The notes beneath the pieces were generated by a model. It made no database searches. It had not been told where the DNA came from and saw nothing but the letters and a program-made list of their open reading frames with translations. A program made the translations under genes and the position numbers. DNA of 64,000 nucleotides. Source: Hyphomonas sp. (lineage in GTDB: Bacteria > Pseudomonadota > Alphaproteobacteria > Caulobacterales > Hyphomonadaceae). Where the stretch lies: contig VMTE01000023.1 of the NCBI GenBank assembly GCA_013791775.1, forward strand, positions 62,001 to 126,000. The letters run 5' to 3'. Shown here one piece after another: positions 21,371 through 30,179 of this stretch; the first letter of the stretch is position 1; each line of letters opens with the position of its first letter.

Positions 21371-22120
21371 ATGTCCATGTGGTCCGCCTTCGCCAACCCG
21401 CTCAAGTTCCTGCGCCTGTCGGACTGGCTGGCGCCCCTCTTCTATGCCGCCAGTGGGCTCTGCATCGCCTGGGGGCTCTGGCAGGGGCTCTGGGTCGTAC
21501 CCAAGGATGAATACCAGGGCGGCGACATCATGCGCGTGATGTTCGTGCACGTCCCCGCCGCCTGGCTGGCGATGGCGAGCTATTCGGCGCTCGCGGTCGC
21601 GAGCTTCATCTGGTTCATCTGGCGCCACGAGCTGGCCGACATTGCCGCCAAGGTGATCGCCCCGCTCGGCGCCGTCTGGACGGCGCTGTGCCTCGCCACC
21701 GGGTCCATCTGGGGCAAACCGACCTGGGGCACCTGGTGGCAGTGGGATGATGCGCGGATGATGTCCGTCCTGTTCCTGTTCTTCCTGTTCCTCGGCTACA
21801 TGGCGCTGCGCGCCGCGATGGATACCCGCCAGAAGGCGGCCCGCGCCGGCGCCATCCTCGCCATGGTCGGCGCGCTCAACGTGCCGCTGATCAAGTTCTC
21901 GGTCGATCTCTTCACCTCGCTGCACCAGGGCGCGAGCGTCATGGCGGCCGGCGGCCCGAAGATGGCGGCCGTCTATCTCTGGCCGCTGATGATCAGCGCC
22001 CTCGGCCATTCGCTTCTGTTCGGCGCCCTCGTGATGACCAGCATGCGGACGGAAATCCGCGACCGCCGCACGGCCCGCCTGCGCGCCGCCGCGCTGGAAG
22101 GAGGCGGCGCAGATGCCTGA
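21371..22120 (+). CDS. ccmC: Heme transporter CcmC
   Basis: 249 residues, six transmembrane helices. The heme-handling tryptophan-rich motif is present as GTWWQWDDARMMS, with the flanking conserved histidines FVHVPAAWLAM and LHQGAS. CcmC loads heme onto CcmE. Two ATGs, 21371 and 21377, are possible; the first gives MSMWSAFANP. Its end overlaps ccmD by 8 bp. Confidence 0.94.
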   Translation: MSMWSAFANPLKFLRLSDWLAPLFYAASGLCIAWGLWQGLWVVPKDEYQGGDIMRVMFVHVPAAWLAMASYSALAVASFIWFIWRHELADIAAKVIAPLGAVWTALCLATGSIWGKPTWGTWWQWDDARMMSVLFLFFLFLGYMALRAAMDTRQKAARAGAILAMVGALNVPLIKFSVDLFTSLHQGASVMAAGGPKMAAVYLWPLMISALGHSLLFGALVMTSMRTEIRDRRTARLRAAALEGGGADA

Positions 22121-22268
22121 GTTCGACAAGAACGCAGCTTATATCTGGGCCTGCTTCGGCCTCGGCGCGCTGATGATCCTGGCGACGACCCTGCAGGTGA
22201 TCCTCGCCGCCCGGGCCGCGCGCCGGCGCCTCGCCGCGCTTGAGCCCGGACCGGACGGGGACGCCTGA
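22113..22268 (+). CDS. ccmD: Heme exporter protein CcmD
   Basis: 51 residues. It has the CcmD layout: a short polar start (MPEFDKNAAYIWACFG), a single membrane helix (LGALMILATTLQVIL) and an Arg-rich cytoplasmic tail (AARAARRRLAAL). CcmD stabilises the CcmABC-CcmE complex. It overlaps ccmC by 8 bp and ends 1 bp before ccmG. Confidence 0.85.
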   Translation: MPEFDKNAAYIWACFGLGALMILATTLQVILAARAARRRLAALEPGPDGDA

Positions 22269-22269
22269 C

Positions 22270-22791
22270 ATGCGCCGCTGGGTCTTTGCCCTGCCGGTCG
22301 TGGTGCTTGTCCTGTTCGGATTGCTGGGCGCCTGGCGGATGCTCTACCCGGCAAAGGGCGAGTTCGAGCGCGTCTCCCGCGCGGCGCCGGAATTTGTCTT
22401 TGAACTGAGAGACGGCGGCAGCCTTGCCTTCGCGCCGCCGCCCGGGGGCGAAACCGTGGCGGTGAACCTGTTCGCCAGCTGGTGCGCGCCGTGCGAGGCC
22501 GAGCATCCCCTGCTGATGAAACTCGGCGCCGCCTATCCCGGGCAGATCTACGGGATACTCTACAAGGACACGCCGGAGAACGGCGACGACTTCCTCGCCC
22601 GGCTCGGCAATCCGTTCACCTCGGTGGCGCTCGACCCCGAGGGCCGGGGCGGGCTCGACTTCGGCCTGACCGGTGTACCCGAAACCTTCGTGATCTCGGC
22701 CAACGGCGATGTCATCCTCCACATCAACGGTCCGCTCGACGAGGCCTCGCTCAAAAAAATAAGCGAGGCGCTGGGGGCGCCTCGCTCGTAA
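22270..22791 (+). CDS. ccmG: Thiol:disulfide interchange protein CcmG/DsbE
   Basis: 173 residues. An N-terminal membrane anchor (VFALPVVVLVLFGLLGAW) precedes a periplasmic thioredoxin domain with the CcmG active site NLFASWCAPCEAEHP and a GVPETFVI cis-Pro loop. It reduces apocytochrome c haem-binding cysteines. The usual partners ccmE, ccmF and ccmH are not in this window. The last 30 bp also encode, on the other strand, the marR-type gene's terminator. Confidence 0.94.
   Translation: MRRWVFALPVVVLVLFGLLGAWRMLYPAKGEFERVSRAAPEFVFELRDGGSLAFAPPPGGETVAVNLFASWCAPCEAEHPLLMKLGAAYPGQIYGILYKDTPENGDDFLARLGNPFTSVALDPEGRGGLDFGLTGVPETFVISANGDVILHINGPLDEASLKKISEALGAPRS
22752..22786 (-). terminator. Rho-independent terminator inside the 3' end of ccmG
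   Basis: On the minus strand, perfect 10-bp arms AGCGAGGCGC / GCGCCTCGCT with a 5-nt loop are followed by TTATTTTTTTGA, a strong T tract. It serves the MarR-type gene 30 bp upstream and lies wholly within the coding end of ccmG. Confidence 0.88.
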
Positions 22792-22815
22792 TTCAGATCC
22801 GTTCGGAAACGGAGC

Positions 22816-23349
22816 TTATTTCTTTTTCTTGGCCGGGGCCTTCTTGGCAGCTTTCGGGGCGGCTTTCGGCGCAGCCGCCTTGGCCGGGGCCTTGCGGGCT
22901 TTCGGCGCCGGCGCAGCGTCAGCCTTCTCGGCTTCCTCGACGAGACCGCCGAGACCTTGCATCAGGGCGTCCTGTTTGGCTTTCGCGAGGGTTGCGAAGA
23001 GGGCCGCGTCCGCCTTCGTGACGGCAGGAAGCGCCTTGTCGAAGGCCTTCTTGCCTTTCGCGGTCAGCGAGACCGACTTGGCGCGGGCGTCGGTTTTCGA
23101 ATCCGAGCGCTTGATCATGCCGCCGGCTTCCATGCGGGCAACCATGTCAGCGAGGGTCGAGCGGTCGATGCCGGTGGCATTGACAAGATCCGACTGGCTG
23201 ACACCTTCATTGCCCGACAGGGCGGCGAGGACCGAGAATTGGCGCAGCGTGAGACCGGCCGTTTTCAGCGCAGAAGCCGAGTGATTGGCGGCGATCTGTT
23301 GGGCACGGTGCAGGAGGTGGCTGGGCGAAGCGTTGAGATTGTAGGACAT
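22816..23349 (-). CDS. MarR-type winged-helix regulator with histone H1-like tail
   Basis: 177 residues. Residues 1-130 are a MarR winged helix: TLRQFSVLAALSGNEGVSQS, recognition helix GIDRSTLADMVARME, and a wing with KTDARAKSVSLTAKGK. After residue 144 the protein becomes a 33-residue tail of only Ala, Pro, Lys and Arg, with 11 lysines and ending AKKKK, like bacterial histone H1-like tails. MarR proteins bind palindromic operators as dimers; the tail probably adds non-specific DNA affinity (inference). It is monocistronic, with its own terminator, and divergent from a Nudix gene. Confidence 0.88.
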   Translation of the reverse strand: MSYNLNASPSHLLHRAQQIAANHSASALKTAGLTLRQFSVLAALSGNEGVSQSDLVNATGIDRSTLADMVARMEAGGMIKRSDSKTDARAKSVSLTAKGKKAFDKALPAVTKADAALFATLAKAKQDALMQGLGGLVEEAEKADAAPAPKARKAPAKAAAPKAAPKAAKKAPAKKKK

Positions 23350-23494
23350 GGGTGTGGTTTCCGTTTTGCTAAGGATGAGTTCCGGGGAAGAACGAGGAGG
23401 TCTGAACAGGGCCGATCCACTTGCGGGGCGTTAAACAAGAACCCCGTAGGCGGATCAAACGCATTCCCCATACAGGCGACAGGATAAAGATTGG

Positions 23495-24055
23495 ATGACT
23501 GATCAATTGCCAACTTCTTTCCAGAATGAAGATTTCCGGCTGGACGTACCGGAAGGCGACGACAGGGTACGGCGTATCTGCAATCGCTGCAACTTCGTGG
23601 ATTACGTGAACCCGAAGATCGTAACCGGTTCGGTCGTCACACAAGACGGCCTGATTCTGCTCTGCAAACGGGCCATCGAACCCCGCAAGGGATTCTGGAC
23701 CCTTCCGGCGGGTTTCATGGAAGAAGGCGAAAGTGTCGAGGACGGCGCCCGCCGCGAGGCGCGGGAAGAGGCCTGCGCCGAGATCGGGATCGACCGCTTG
23801 CTCGCGGTTTATTCCGTACCCCGCATTGCCCAGGTGCAGATCATGTACCGGGCGCGGCTCCTGTCCCCTGTTGCGCCGGGCCCGGAGAGCGAAGAGGTGA
23901 AGCTGGTGGCCTGGAAGGACATCCCGTGGTCGCAGCTCGCCTTCCCGACCGTCGTGTGGGCCCTCACGCACTTTGCCGAGACGCGGACGCAGGACAATTT
24001 CGCACCGTTTGCCAATCCGCCGGGGACGGAAAGGCTGACGCATAGCGCGCGCTAA
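23495..24055 (+). CDS. Nudix hydrolase
   Basis: 186 residues. The Nudix box is complete: GFMEEGESVEDGARREAREE then ACAEIG. A short CNRCNF cysteine pair at about residue 29 precedes the domain and resembles half of the zinc ribbon in NudC-type NADH pyrophosphatases. Nudix enzymes hydrolyse nucleoside diphosphates linked to X; the substrate here is not predictable. AGGA lies 11 nt before the ATG. It overlaps yciB by 4 bp in convergent orientation. Confidence 0.88.
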   Translation: MTDQLPTSFQNEDFRLDVPEGDDRVRRICNRCNFVDYVNPKIVTGSVVTQDGLILLCKRAIEPRKGFWTLPAGFMEEGESVEDGARREAREEACAEIGIDRLLAVYSVPRIAQVQIMYRARLLSPVAPGPESEEVKLVAWKDIPWSQLAFPTVVWALTHFAETRTQDNFAPFANPPGTERLTHSAR

Positions 24056-24789
24056 ACCTCCGCCGGCTCCGTCTCCGGCTCGCGCAGGTGTTTCAGCGTG
24101 TAGGGCGTGTTCAGCGCGCCGAAGACAAACACGATCAGCATATTGCCCAGCTTCCAGTTGGCCCAGACGTCTTCGGCGTCCTTTGCCCCGAATGTCAGCC
24201 CAAGGAACTGATAGGCGCCGGCCGGCGCGACCGGGATCCCCGCCATCACAAGCGGCGTCTCGAAACCCGGCGCATAGGTGCGCCAGAGGTATTCGTTCCA
24301 GCAGGCCATCGCGATGAAGAAAAAGCCCCAGCGGATCGCCAGCGTGCGCCAGGCGAAATCCGGCAGATCAAACACTTTCGAAAAGAGCGACCGCCAGATG
24401 TTCTTCCCGAACAGCAGCGGCACGAGGATCATCACCGCCATGAACAGCTGCTGGATCGTCGGCTTCACATAGATGAAGGCCTTCTCCTGCAGCAGAATGC
24501 CGATCAAGCCGAAGCCGGCCACGATGCCCGACGAGAACAGCATCATCTGCGAGACAGGTTGGCGCCGGATCAGCTGGCGCCCGAGAAAAACGAGCATCAG
24601 CGCAAGCAGCACGCCGGTCGCCCAGAAGATCGCCGTGTCCTTGTTGATCAGGCCGCCGAACAGATCGACGCGCCGGAACACGTTGTAAACGAGCACGAAG
24701 CCGATGACGGGCACAAAGTCCGCCCACAGCTGGTTCGCCTTGCCGGCGGCCGTCTCGAGCCCGGTTTCCGCTTTGGTCGTCTCGCTCAT
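24052..24789 (-). CDS. yciB: Inner-membrane septation protein YciB (IspZ)
   Basis: 245 residues from the MSETTKAETG start; an ATG two codons upstream (24795) is also possible. YciB/IspZ family hallmarks are FVPVIGFVLVYNVF near the N terminus, the paired membrane helices, and FIAMACWNEYLWRTY near residue 170, followed by NWKLGNML. Five to six transmembrane helices are visible. The protein is linked to envelope integrity and septation. In many alphaproteobacteria it sits directly next to ftsY; here about 5.6 kb of other genes separates them. Confidence 0.88.
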   Translation of the reverse strand: MSETTKAETGLETAAGKANQLWADFVPVIGFVLVYNVFRRVDLFGGLINKDTAIFWATGVLLALMLVFLGRQLIRRQPVSQMMLFSSGIVAGFGLIGILLQEKAFIYVKPTIQQLFMAVMILVPLLFGKNIWRSLFSKVFDLPDFAWRTLAIRWGFFFIAMACWNEYLWRTYAPGFETPLVMAGIPVAPAGAYQFLGLTFGAKDAEDVWANWKLGNMLIVFVFGALNTPYTLKHLREPETEPAEV

Positions 24790-24821
24790 ACCCATTCCCA
24801 CACAAGCATCCTGTCGCCGGT

Positions 24822-26258
24822 TCAGCCGCGCCTGTTTCGCATGAACGTCCGCGCGCCGCCAGCATCCAGCACCAGTGCGGCGGCGCCATAGGTGATCGCC
24901 CCTGCCCCGGCCTTGAGGATCAGTTCCGGCCATCCGCCAAGATCCGGCATCACGGCAATCACCGGCCACATCGCCAGCGCGGCGAGGCCGATGCGTGCGA
25001 CATCCATCAGCGGCAAGGGCAGCGCGACATGCCGCCGTCCGGCGAAGGCCAGCAGCAGCAGCCCCGTGACGTAGCAGATAACCGTTGCGACCACAGCGCC
25101 CATCAATCCCATGAGCGGGATCAGCAGAAAATTCGCCGCGATGTTCACGCCTGCCGGCACCAGCATCAGGATTGCGCGTTCATGGCTGCGCCGGGCGAGC
25201 GTGAAGGCTTCGGCGAAATACAGGATCAGCAAGCCGTTGAGCAGGCCGGATGCCGCGATCCACGGAATGATCGTGATCGCCTGCGCGCGCACCGCTTCGC
25301 CGATCATCGCTTCGCCCAGCGGACGCGCAACCAGCGCAATGCCTGCGGCGGCCGGCACACCGATCAGCAGCAGCGTCCGGATGAGGCCGCGCGCCTCGAG
25401 CGCTGCGGCTTCCTTTCCGCCGCGCTCATACGCCGCCATCATCAGGGGCGCGCCCGCCATCGCCGCCCAGGTACAAAGCAGGAGCACCGTCTTGTCGGCG
25501 ACCCCGTAACCTGCGGCATAGGCCCCGACGGCTGCTTCGCCGTCCGGCAGCAAGGCGGCAATCATCGGCCGGTCAATGCCCGAGACGACGAGATCGAGCA
25601 CCAGCGCCGCCGCGATCGGCAGTCCGTATCCGGTCCAGGCGATCTGGCGCGCCGCATCGGTGGTGCCGCCCCTGGCCGCGCCGATCAGCCAGCGGCCTTC
25701 GCGCAGCGCCATCAACCCGGCCGCAACGGTCATGCCGATGAAGGGCGAGGCGGCCCCCAGCTTCAGCTGCCAGGCAATCAGGGCGCCGAGGGCAAATCCC
25801 GTCAGCAGGCGGAAGGTTTCCGTGAAGGCGTACCGCCCGACCCGCAGCCCTGCCTTGTGGGCCTGCAGTGAAACCTGCACGACGGTGTTGAGCGGCAACA
25901 GCGCCGCTATCCAGGGCAGCGTCGCGGCATAGGCCGGCTGGCCGCGCAGGGCGAACCAGAGCAGGGCCGCCAGCGCCAGCGCCAGCGCCAGGGCCCTCAA
26001 CATCAGCGTGATCGCTGTGCGGTAGTGCCCCGCAAGGTCGCCCCTCGATTCGGCCTCGGCGGTAAACCGGTAGGTGGCCGCCTCGACCCAGGTGATGCTG
26101 ATCGTGTGGATCACCGACATCGCCCACAGCATCAGCGCGTAGGTGCCGTATTCGGCGGCGCCCATGACCCGCGTGAACACGTAAACCGCACCGAACGAGG
26201 CGATGCCGCTGGCGAGGTTCACGGGTAGGTATCCGGCGAGGTGGCGCGCGAGGCTCAT
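24822..26258 (-). CDS. Polysaccharide/lipid-linked oligosaccharide flippase (MOP superfamily)
   Basis: 478 residues with about 12-14 hydrophobic segments. The N-terminal block YLPVNLASGIASFGAVYVFT and EYGTYALMLW match Wzx/RfbX-like polysaccharide biosynthesis proteins. Such proteins flip undecaprenyl-linked sugars across the inner membrane. No glycosyltransferase genes are next to it, so its polymer is unknown; a MATE-like export role is the alternative. Confidence 0.82.
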   Translation of the reverse strand: MSLARHLAGYLPVNLASGIASFGAVYVFTRVMGAAEYGTYALMLWAMSVIHTISITWVEAATYRFTAEAESRGDLAGHYRTAITLMLRALALALALAALLWFALRGQPAYAATLPWIAALLPLNTVVQVSLQAHKAGLRVGRYAFTETFRLLTGFALGALIAWQLKLGAASPFIGMTVAAGLMALREGRWLIGAARGGTTDAARQIAWTGYGLPIAAALVLDLVVSGIDRPMIAALLPDGEAAVGAYAAGYGVADKTVLLLCTWAAMAGAPLMMAAYERGGKEAAALEARGLIRTLLLIGVPAAAGIALVARPLGEAMIGEAVRAQAITIIPWIAASGLLNGLLILYFAEAFTLARRSHERAILMLVPAGVNIAANFLLIPLMGLMGAVVATVICYVTGLLLLAFAGRRHVALPLPLMDVARIGLAALAMWPVIAVMPDLGGWPELILKAGAGAITYGAAALVLDAGGARTFMRNRRG

Positions 26259-26301
26259 GTGTTGCCCCTAGCATGCACCGTGCCGTTTGGGCATCGGCTG
26301 C

Positions 26302-26910
26302 TCAGCAAGCCGTGATCCCGTGGCTGAACAGCAGCTTGTAGGCGATATAGGCGGCGATCAGCAGGCCGCCGCCAATCGCTGCGATCAGGCCGAGCCGCTT
26401 CTCGATGAAATGCCGGATATCCTCGCCGTACGTGTTCAGCGCCCAGGCGAGCGCCAGGAACCGGCCGCCGCGCGCCACCACGCAGGTCGCCACAAACAGC
26501 GCAAAGCTGACGTTCGCCGCACCCGCCAGGATGGTGACGACCTTCATCGGCGGAATGTGGGTGAGGCTGGACGTCAAGAGCAGCGTGACCATCGTGTCGT
26601 CGCCGGTGCAGGCCTTCATCTGCTCGAACGCGTTCATCTTGCCCATCGCGACCAGCAAGGGCGCGGCCAGCTCGTTGAAGGCGACAGCGCCGATGTAATA
26701 GCCGGCCATGCCGCCGAGGACCGATCCGACCGACGCGATCAGCGCCAGCCAGTAGGCCCGTTCCGGCCGGGCCAGCGCCATCGGCAGGAACAACAGCTCC
26801 GCCGGCAGGAAGAAAAACGAGCTTTCCACGAAGGCCACAATGCCAAGCCACACTTCGGCGCTCTTGCGGCTGGCGAGCGAAAGCGTCCAATCCATCGTCT
26901 TTTGAAACAT
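26302..26910 (-). CDS. YqaA-type VTT/DedA-related membrane protein
   Basis: 202 residues. The early segment ESSFFFLPAELLFLPMALAR and VGSVLGGMAGYYIGAVAF match YqaA, a branch of the SNARE-associated/DedA superfamily, with five or so membrane spans. DedA-like proteins are tied to undecaprenyl phosphate or phospholipid recycling, which would fit the neighbouring flippase, but that is inference. An AAAGG site precedes the ATG. Confidence 0.82.
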   Translation of the reverse strand: MFQKTMDWTLSLASRKSAEVWLGIVAFVESSFFFLPAELLFLPMALARPERAYWLALIASVGSVLGGMAGYYIGAVAFNELAAPLLVAMGKMNAFEQMKACTGDDTMVTLLLTSSLTHIPPMKVVTILAGAANVSFALFVATCVVARGGRFLALAWALNTYGEDIRHFIEKRLGLIAAIGGGLLIAAYIAYKLLFSHGITAC

Positions 26911-26995
26911 GAAAAACCTTTGCCCGGCCGGGGCGCTCCCGAAAAGTTTTGCTGCTCTGCCCGAAATTCCTGCCGCCCGGAAGGCGGCGCCTGCA

Positions 26996-27868
26996 TCAGC
27001 CCGCCGCCTGCATCAGCACCAGCCCCGCCGCCAGCGTGGTGGCCGCAACGATCCGGCGCCGGCCAAAGCCTTCCTTCAGCAGCCAGGCGCCAAATGCCGC
27101 AGCAAACACAACCGAGGTTTCCCGCAAGGCCGTCACAGCGGCCGCATCAGTCAGCGTGTAGGCATAGATCGCCAGCCCGTAGGACACGGCGCCGGCAACG
27201 CCGCCGATGATCCCGTTGCGCAGCTCCGGCCGGAGACTGACGGCCAACCGGCCCCGGCGCTGCCAGGCGAGGATCAGGGTCACGCCGATCCAGTCGATCA
27301 GGAACAACCAGACGATGAAGGTGAACGGGGTCGGCATCGCGCGGGCCGCGCGCGCATCCACCACGGCATACAGGCCGACCCCCACGGCGGTCATCAGCGC
27401 CCAGAACATCGCGGCCCGGTCGAGCCGGCGAGCGTCGCGGGTCGCCGCTGTCGGCAAGGCGAAAACGAGAATCGACAGGCTGGCCGCGACCAGTCCCGCT
27501 AGCTGCAGCAGGTTCAGGCGCTCGTGCAGGAACAGGGCCGCCAGTCCGGCCGTCGCCAGGGGGCCCAGGCCGCGCATCACCGGGAAGACGAGCGACAGGG
27601 CGCCCCGGTGTAAGGCCCGGATCGCGCAGAACTGGTAGACCCAGTGGACCGCCATGGAGAGGCCGATCAGCCCCCATGTGTGCGGCGGCGGCAAGGGCAC
27701 GAAGGGCGCAATCGGCACCACGGTCAGCGCCATCATGATCGCCACGATGGCCCGCGTCGTCAGCACATCCCCGCCTCGCTTCACCATCACGTTGGTGACC
27801 GCCACCGTCAGCGCCGAGAACAGGCAGAGCGCAACGGGCAGGAGCGAGGCCGACATGGACGCCCGCAT
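26996..27868 (-). CDS. EamA/DMT-family transporter
   Basis: 290 residues with ten hydrophobic helices arranged as two EamA repeats. Typical elements are FPVMRGLGPLATAGLAALFL in repeat one and LRETSVVFAAAFGAWLLKEG in repeat two. These transporters move amino acids, nucleotide sugars or other small metabolites. An alternative ATG at 27856 would shorten it by four residues. Confidence 0.85.
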   Translation of the reverse strand: MRASMSASLLPVALCLFSALTVAVTNVMVKRGGDVLTTRAIVAIMMALTVVPIAPFVPLPPPHTWGLIGLSMAVHWVYQFCAIRALHRGALSLVFPVMRGLGPLATAGLAALFLHERLNLLQLAGLVAASLSILVFALPTAATRDARRLDRAAMFWALMTAVGVGLYAVVDARAARAMPTPFTFIVWLFLIDWIGVTLILAWQRRGRLAVSLRPELRNGIIGGVAGAVSYGLAIYAYTLTDAAAVTALRETSVVFAAAFGAWLLKEGFGRRRIVAATTLAAGLVLMQAAG

Positions 27869-27953
27869 AATCGGGTTTTCAGGCCGGGGGAAGCGGCGTC
27901 AGGGTTTGACACCCCCTGCCCTTCAGGCATCCTCGCAGCCGGAGGACGACGCC

Positions 27954-29693
27954 ATGGCGACCCACGACCTGATCATCCGGGGCGGCACGATCATCGACGG
28001 CTCCGGCGCGCCGGCCTTCAGTGGCGATGTCGCGGTCTCCGGCGGCCTGATCACAGGCATCGGCAAGGTGAACGGCAAAGGGCTGGAGGAGATCGACGCG
28101 CGCGGCCAGGTGGTGACCCCCGGCTTCGTGGACCTGCACACCCATTATGACGGGCAGGCCGCTTGGGCCGAAGCGATCAGCCCCTCCTCGCTGCACGGCG
28201 TCACCACCGCCGTGATGGGCAATTGCGGCGTCGGTTTCGCGCCGTGCAAGCCCGAGGACCATGACCACCTGATCCGCCTGATGGAAGGCGTCGAGGACAT
28301 TCCCTTTCCGGTATTGGCCGAGGGCCTGCCCTGGGCCTGGGAGAGCTTCCCGGACTATCTCGATTTCCTGTCCACGCGCCGCTTCGACACCGACCTCTGC
28401 GCGCAGCTGCCCCATGCCGCCCTGCGGGTTTTCGTCATGGGCGACCGGGGCGCCAACCGCGAGGAGGCCACGCCTGCGGACATCGCCGCGATGAAACAGC
28501 TGGCCAAGGACGCCGTACTCGCCGGCGCGATGGGTTTCTCCACCTCGCGCACACTGAACCACCGCACCTCCGACGGCCAGCCGACCCCCACCCTCACCGC
28601 CTCTCAGGACGAACTCGTCGGCATCGCCATGGGCCTCGCCGAAGCGGGGCGCGGCGTGCTGCAATTCGTGTCGGACTTCAACGATCCCCAGAAAGAAGCG
28701 GCGATGCTGCGCCATCTGGTCGAAATCTCCGGCCGGCCCCTGTCGGTCTCGCTGGCGCAGGCGGATGTCGCGCCCGAAGGCTGGCGCTTGCTGCTCGGCG
28801 CGATCGAGGCGGCGGCTGCGGACGGCCTGCCGATGCGCGCCCAGGTCGCGCCCCGTCCTGTCGGCGTACTGCTTGGCCTCGACCTGACGCTGAACCCCTT
28901 CAGCGCCCACCCGGTCTACCGCGAGATTGCCCACCTTCCGCACGCCGAGCGGGTCGCCCGCCTGCACGATCCGGACTTCCGCGCGCGCCTGCTCGCCGAT
29001 GAACCGAGCACGGACAATCCCTTCCTGAAGGTGATGTTGCGCAGCTTTGGCAAGATCTTCCAGCTGTCCGACCCCGTCGATTACGAGCCCGGCCCCGAGC
29101 GCACGCTTGAAGCCATCGCCGCCCGGCGCGGCGTCCGTCCCGAAGAGGCCGCCCTCGACCTGATGCTGGAACGCGGCGGCCAGGGCATGCTCTACCTGCC
29201 CTTCCTGAACTATGCCCAGGGCTCGCTCGACCCTGTTGCCGAGATGATGCAGAGCCCTGCCACCCTGCCGGGCCTCTCCGATGGCGGCGCCCATGTCGGC
29301 ATGATCTGCGACGGCTCCTTCACCACCACGATGTTGACCCACTGGATCCGCGACCGCACGCGCGGGGCGAAGCTCAGCCCCGAATTCCTCGTACACAAAC
29401 AGTCCCGCGCCACCGCCGAATGGATCGGCCTCCGGGACCGGGGCCTGATCGCGCCGGGAATGCGCGCCGATCTCAACGTGATCAATCTCTCCGGCCTGAA
29501 ACTGCACCTGCCGGAAGTCATCCACGACCTGCCCGCCGGCGGGCGCCGCCTGATGCAACGCGCCTCCGGCTACACCGCCACGATCCTCAAGGGCGAAGTG
29601 ACCCATCGCGACGGTACGCCGACCGGGGCGAAGCCGGGGCGGCTGGTGCGCGGCGCGCAGCACGCGGCGGCGCAGGCTGTGGCGGCGGAGTAA
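27954..29693 (+). CDS. N-acyl-D-amino-acid deacylase-like amidohydrolase
   Basis: 579 residues, starting [20 protein letters not shown] after a GGAGG site. It has the D-aminoacylase/dihydroorotase layout: a first metal motif [11 protein letters not shown], the GNCGVGFAP loop, and a late [13 protein letters not shown] motif. No signal peptide, so cytoplasmic. Family members remove N-acyl groups from D-amino acids; related forms of unknown substrate are common in marine alphaproteobacteria. It probably stands alone, with its own start region after the divergent transporter. Confidence 0.87.
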   Translation: MATHDLIIRGGTIIDGSGAPAFSGDVAVSGGLITGIGKVNGKGLEEIDARGQVVTPGFVDLHTHYDGQAAWAEAISPSSLHGVTTAVMGNCGVGFAPCKPEDHDHLIRLMEGVEDIPFPVLAEGLPWAWESFPDYLDFLSTRRFDTDLCAQLPHAALRVFVMGDRGANREEATPADIAAMKQLAKDAVLAGAMGFSTSRTLNHRTSDGQPTPTLTASQDELVGIAMGLAEAGRGVLQFVSDFNDPQKEAAMLRHLVEISGRPLSVSLAQADVAPEGWRLLLGAIEAAAADGLPMRAQVAPRPVGVLLGLDLTLNPFSAHPVYREIAHLPHAERVARLHDPDFRARLLADEPSTDNPFLKVMLRSFGKIFQLSDPVDYEPGPERTLEAIAARRGVRPEEAALDLMLERGGQGMLYLPFLNYAQGSLDPVAEMMQSPATLPGLSDGGAHVGMICDGSFTTTMLTHWIRDRTRGAKLSPEFLVHKQSRATAEWIGLRDRGLIAPGMRADLNVINLSGLKLHLPEVIHDLPAGGRRLMQRASGYTATILKGEVTHRDGTPTGAKPGRLVRGAQHAAAQAVAAE

Positions 29694-29708
29694 ATCTTGT
29701 AAAGGACA

Positions 29709-29739
29709 CTTGACTTGTCAAGGAGCCTTGTCATATAGA
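29709..29739 (+). promoter_or_regulatory. Promoter of the membrane-protein/HTH operon
   Basis: TTGACT at 29710-29715 and TATAGA at 29734-29739, 18 bp apart, make a readable sigma-70-type promoter. The spacer and -10 are covered by palindromic operator-like sites. Confidence 0.6.
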
Positions 29740-29757
29740 CAAGGCAACTTGACAAGG
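29714..29757. promoter_or_regulatory. Array of CTTGTC/GACAAG operator-like sites
   Basis: Four related elements lie within 44 bp: CTTGTCAAGG (29714-29723), the perfect palindrome CCTTGTC-ATATA-GACAAGG (29726-29744), and CTTGACAAGG (29748-29757). They overlap the spacer, -10 and transcription start of the operon that encodes an HTH regulator, so they are likely its autoregulatory binding sites. Confidence 0.7.
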
Positions 29758-29766
29758 AATCGACCC

Positions 29767-30174
29767 ATGACCCAGCAAAAAGGCTTTCGAACCGCCAACC
29801 GCCGCTATGTCTACGCGTTCTGGCCCATGATGGCGGCTTATATCGCGATCATCTTCGCCACATCCTATTTCATCGACGAGGACACCGCCCCGCTCTGGCT
29901 CAAGATTGCCGGCGCCCTTGTCACAACCGCGCCCATCCTCGGCGCCCTCTGGGCCATTCTTCGCCGGGTCCGCGAGACTGACGAATACACCCGCCTGCGC
30001 CAGCTCACCGCGCTTGCCCAGGGCGGCGCCATCACGGCGGGCATCGCCTTCCTTGTTGGCTTCCTCCAGATCTTCAACGTGATCGGCAGCGTCGACGTCT
30101 TCTGGCTCGGCACGCTCTTCTTCCTCGCCTACGGCCTCAGCTACTGCCTTCAGCATTTCGGCAAGACGGTCTGA
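29767..30174 (+). CDS. Four-helix integral membrane protein of unknown function
   Basis: 135 residues, four predicted membrane helices (FWPMMAAYIAIIFATSYF, the ALVTTAPILGALWAI region, GGAITAGIAFLVGFLQIF and FWLGTLFFLAYGLSYCL) and a charged loop RRVRETDEYTRLRQ between helices 2 and 3. I do not recognise a named family. It is co-transcribed with the HTH gene 5 bp downstream behind a palindrome-rich promoter. Small membrane-protein/HTH pairs resemble SdpI/SdpR-type autoregulated modules in layout only; no sequence similarity is claimed. Confidence 0.8.
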   Translation: MTQQKGFRTANRRYVYAFWPMMAAYIAIIFATSYFIDEDTAPLWLKIAGALVTTAPILGALWAILRRVRETDEYTRLRQLTALAQGGAITAGIAFLVGFLQIFNVIGSVDVFWLGTLFFLAYGLSYCLQHFGKTV

Positions 30175-30179
30175 TCCCG

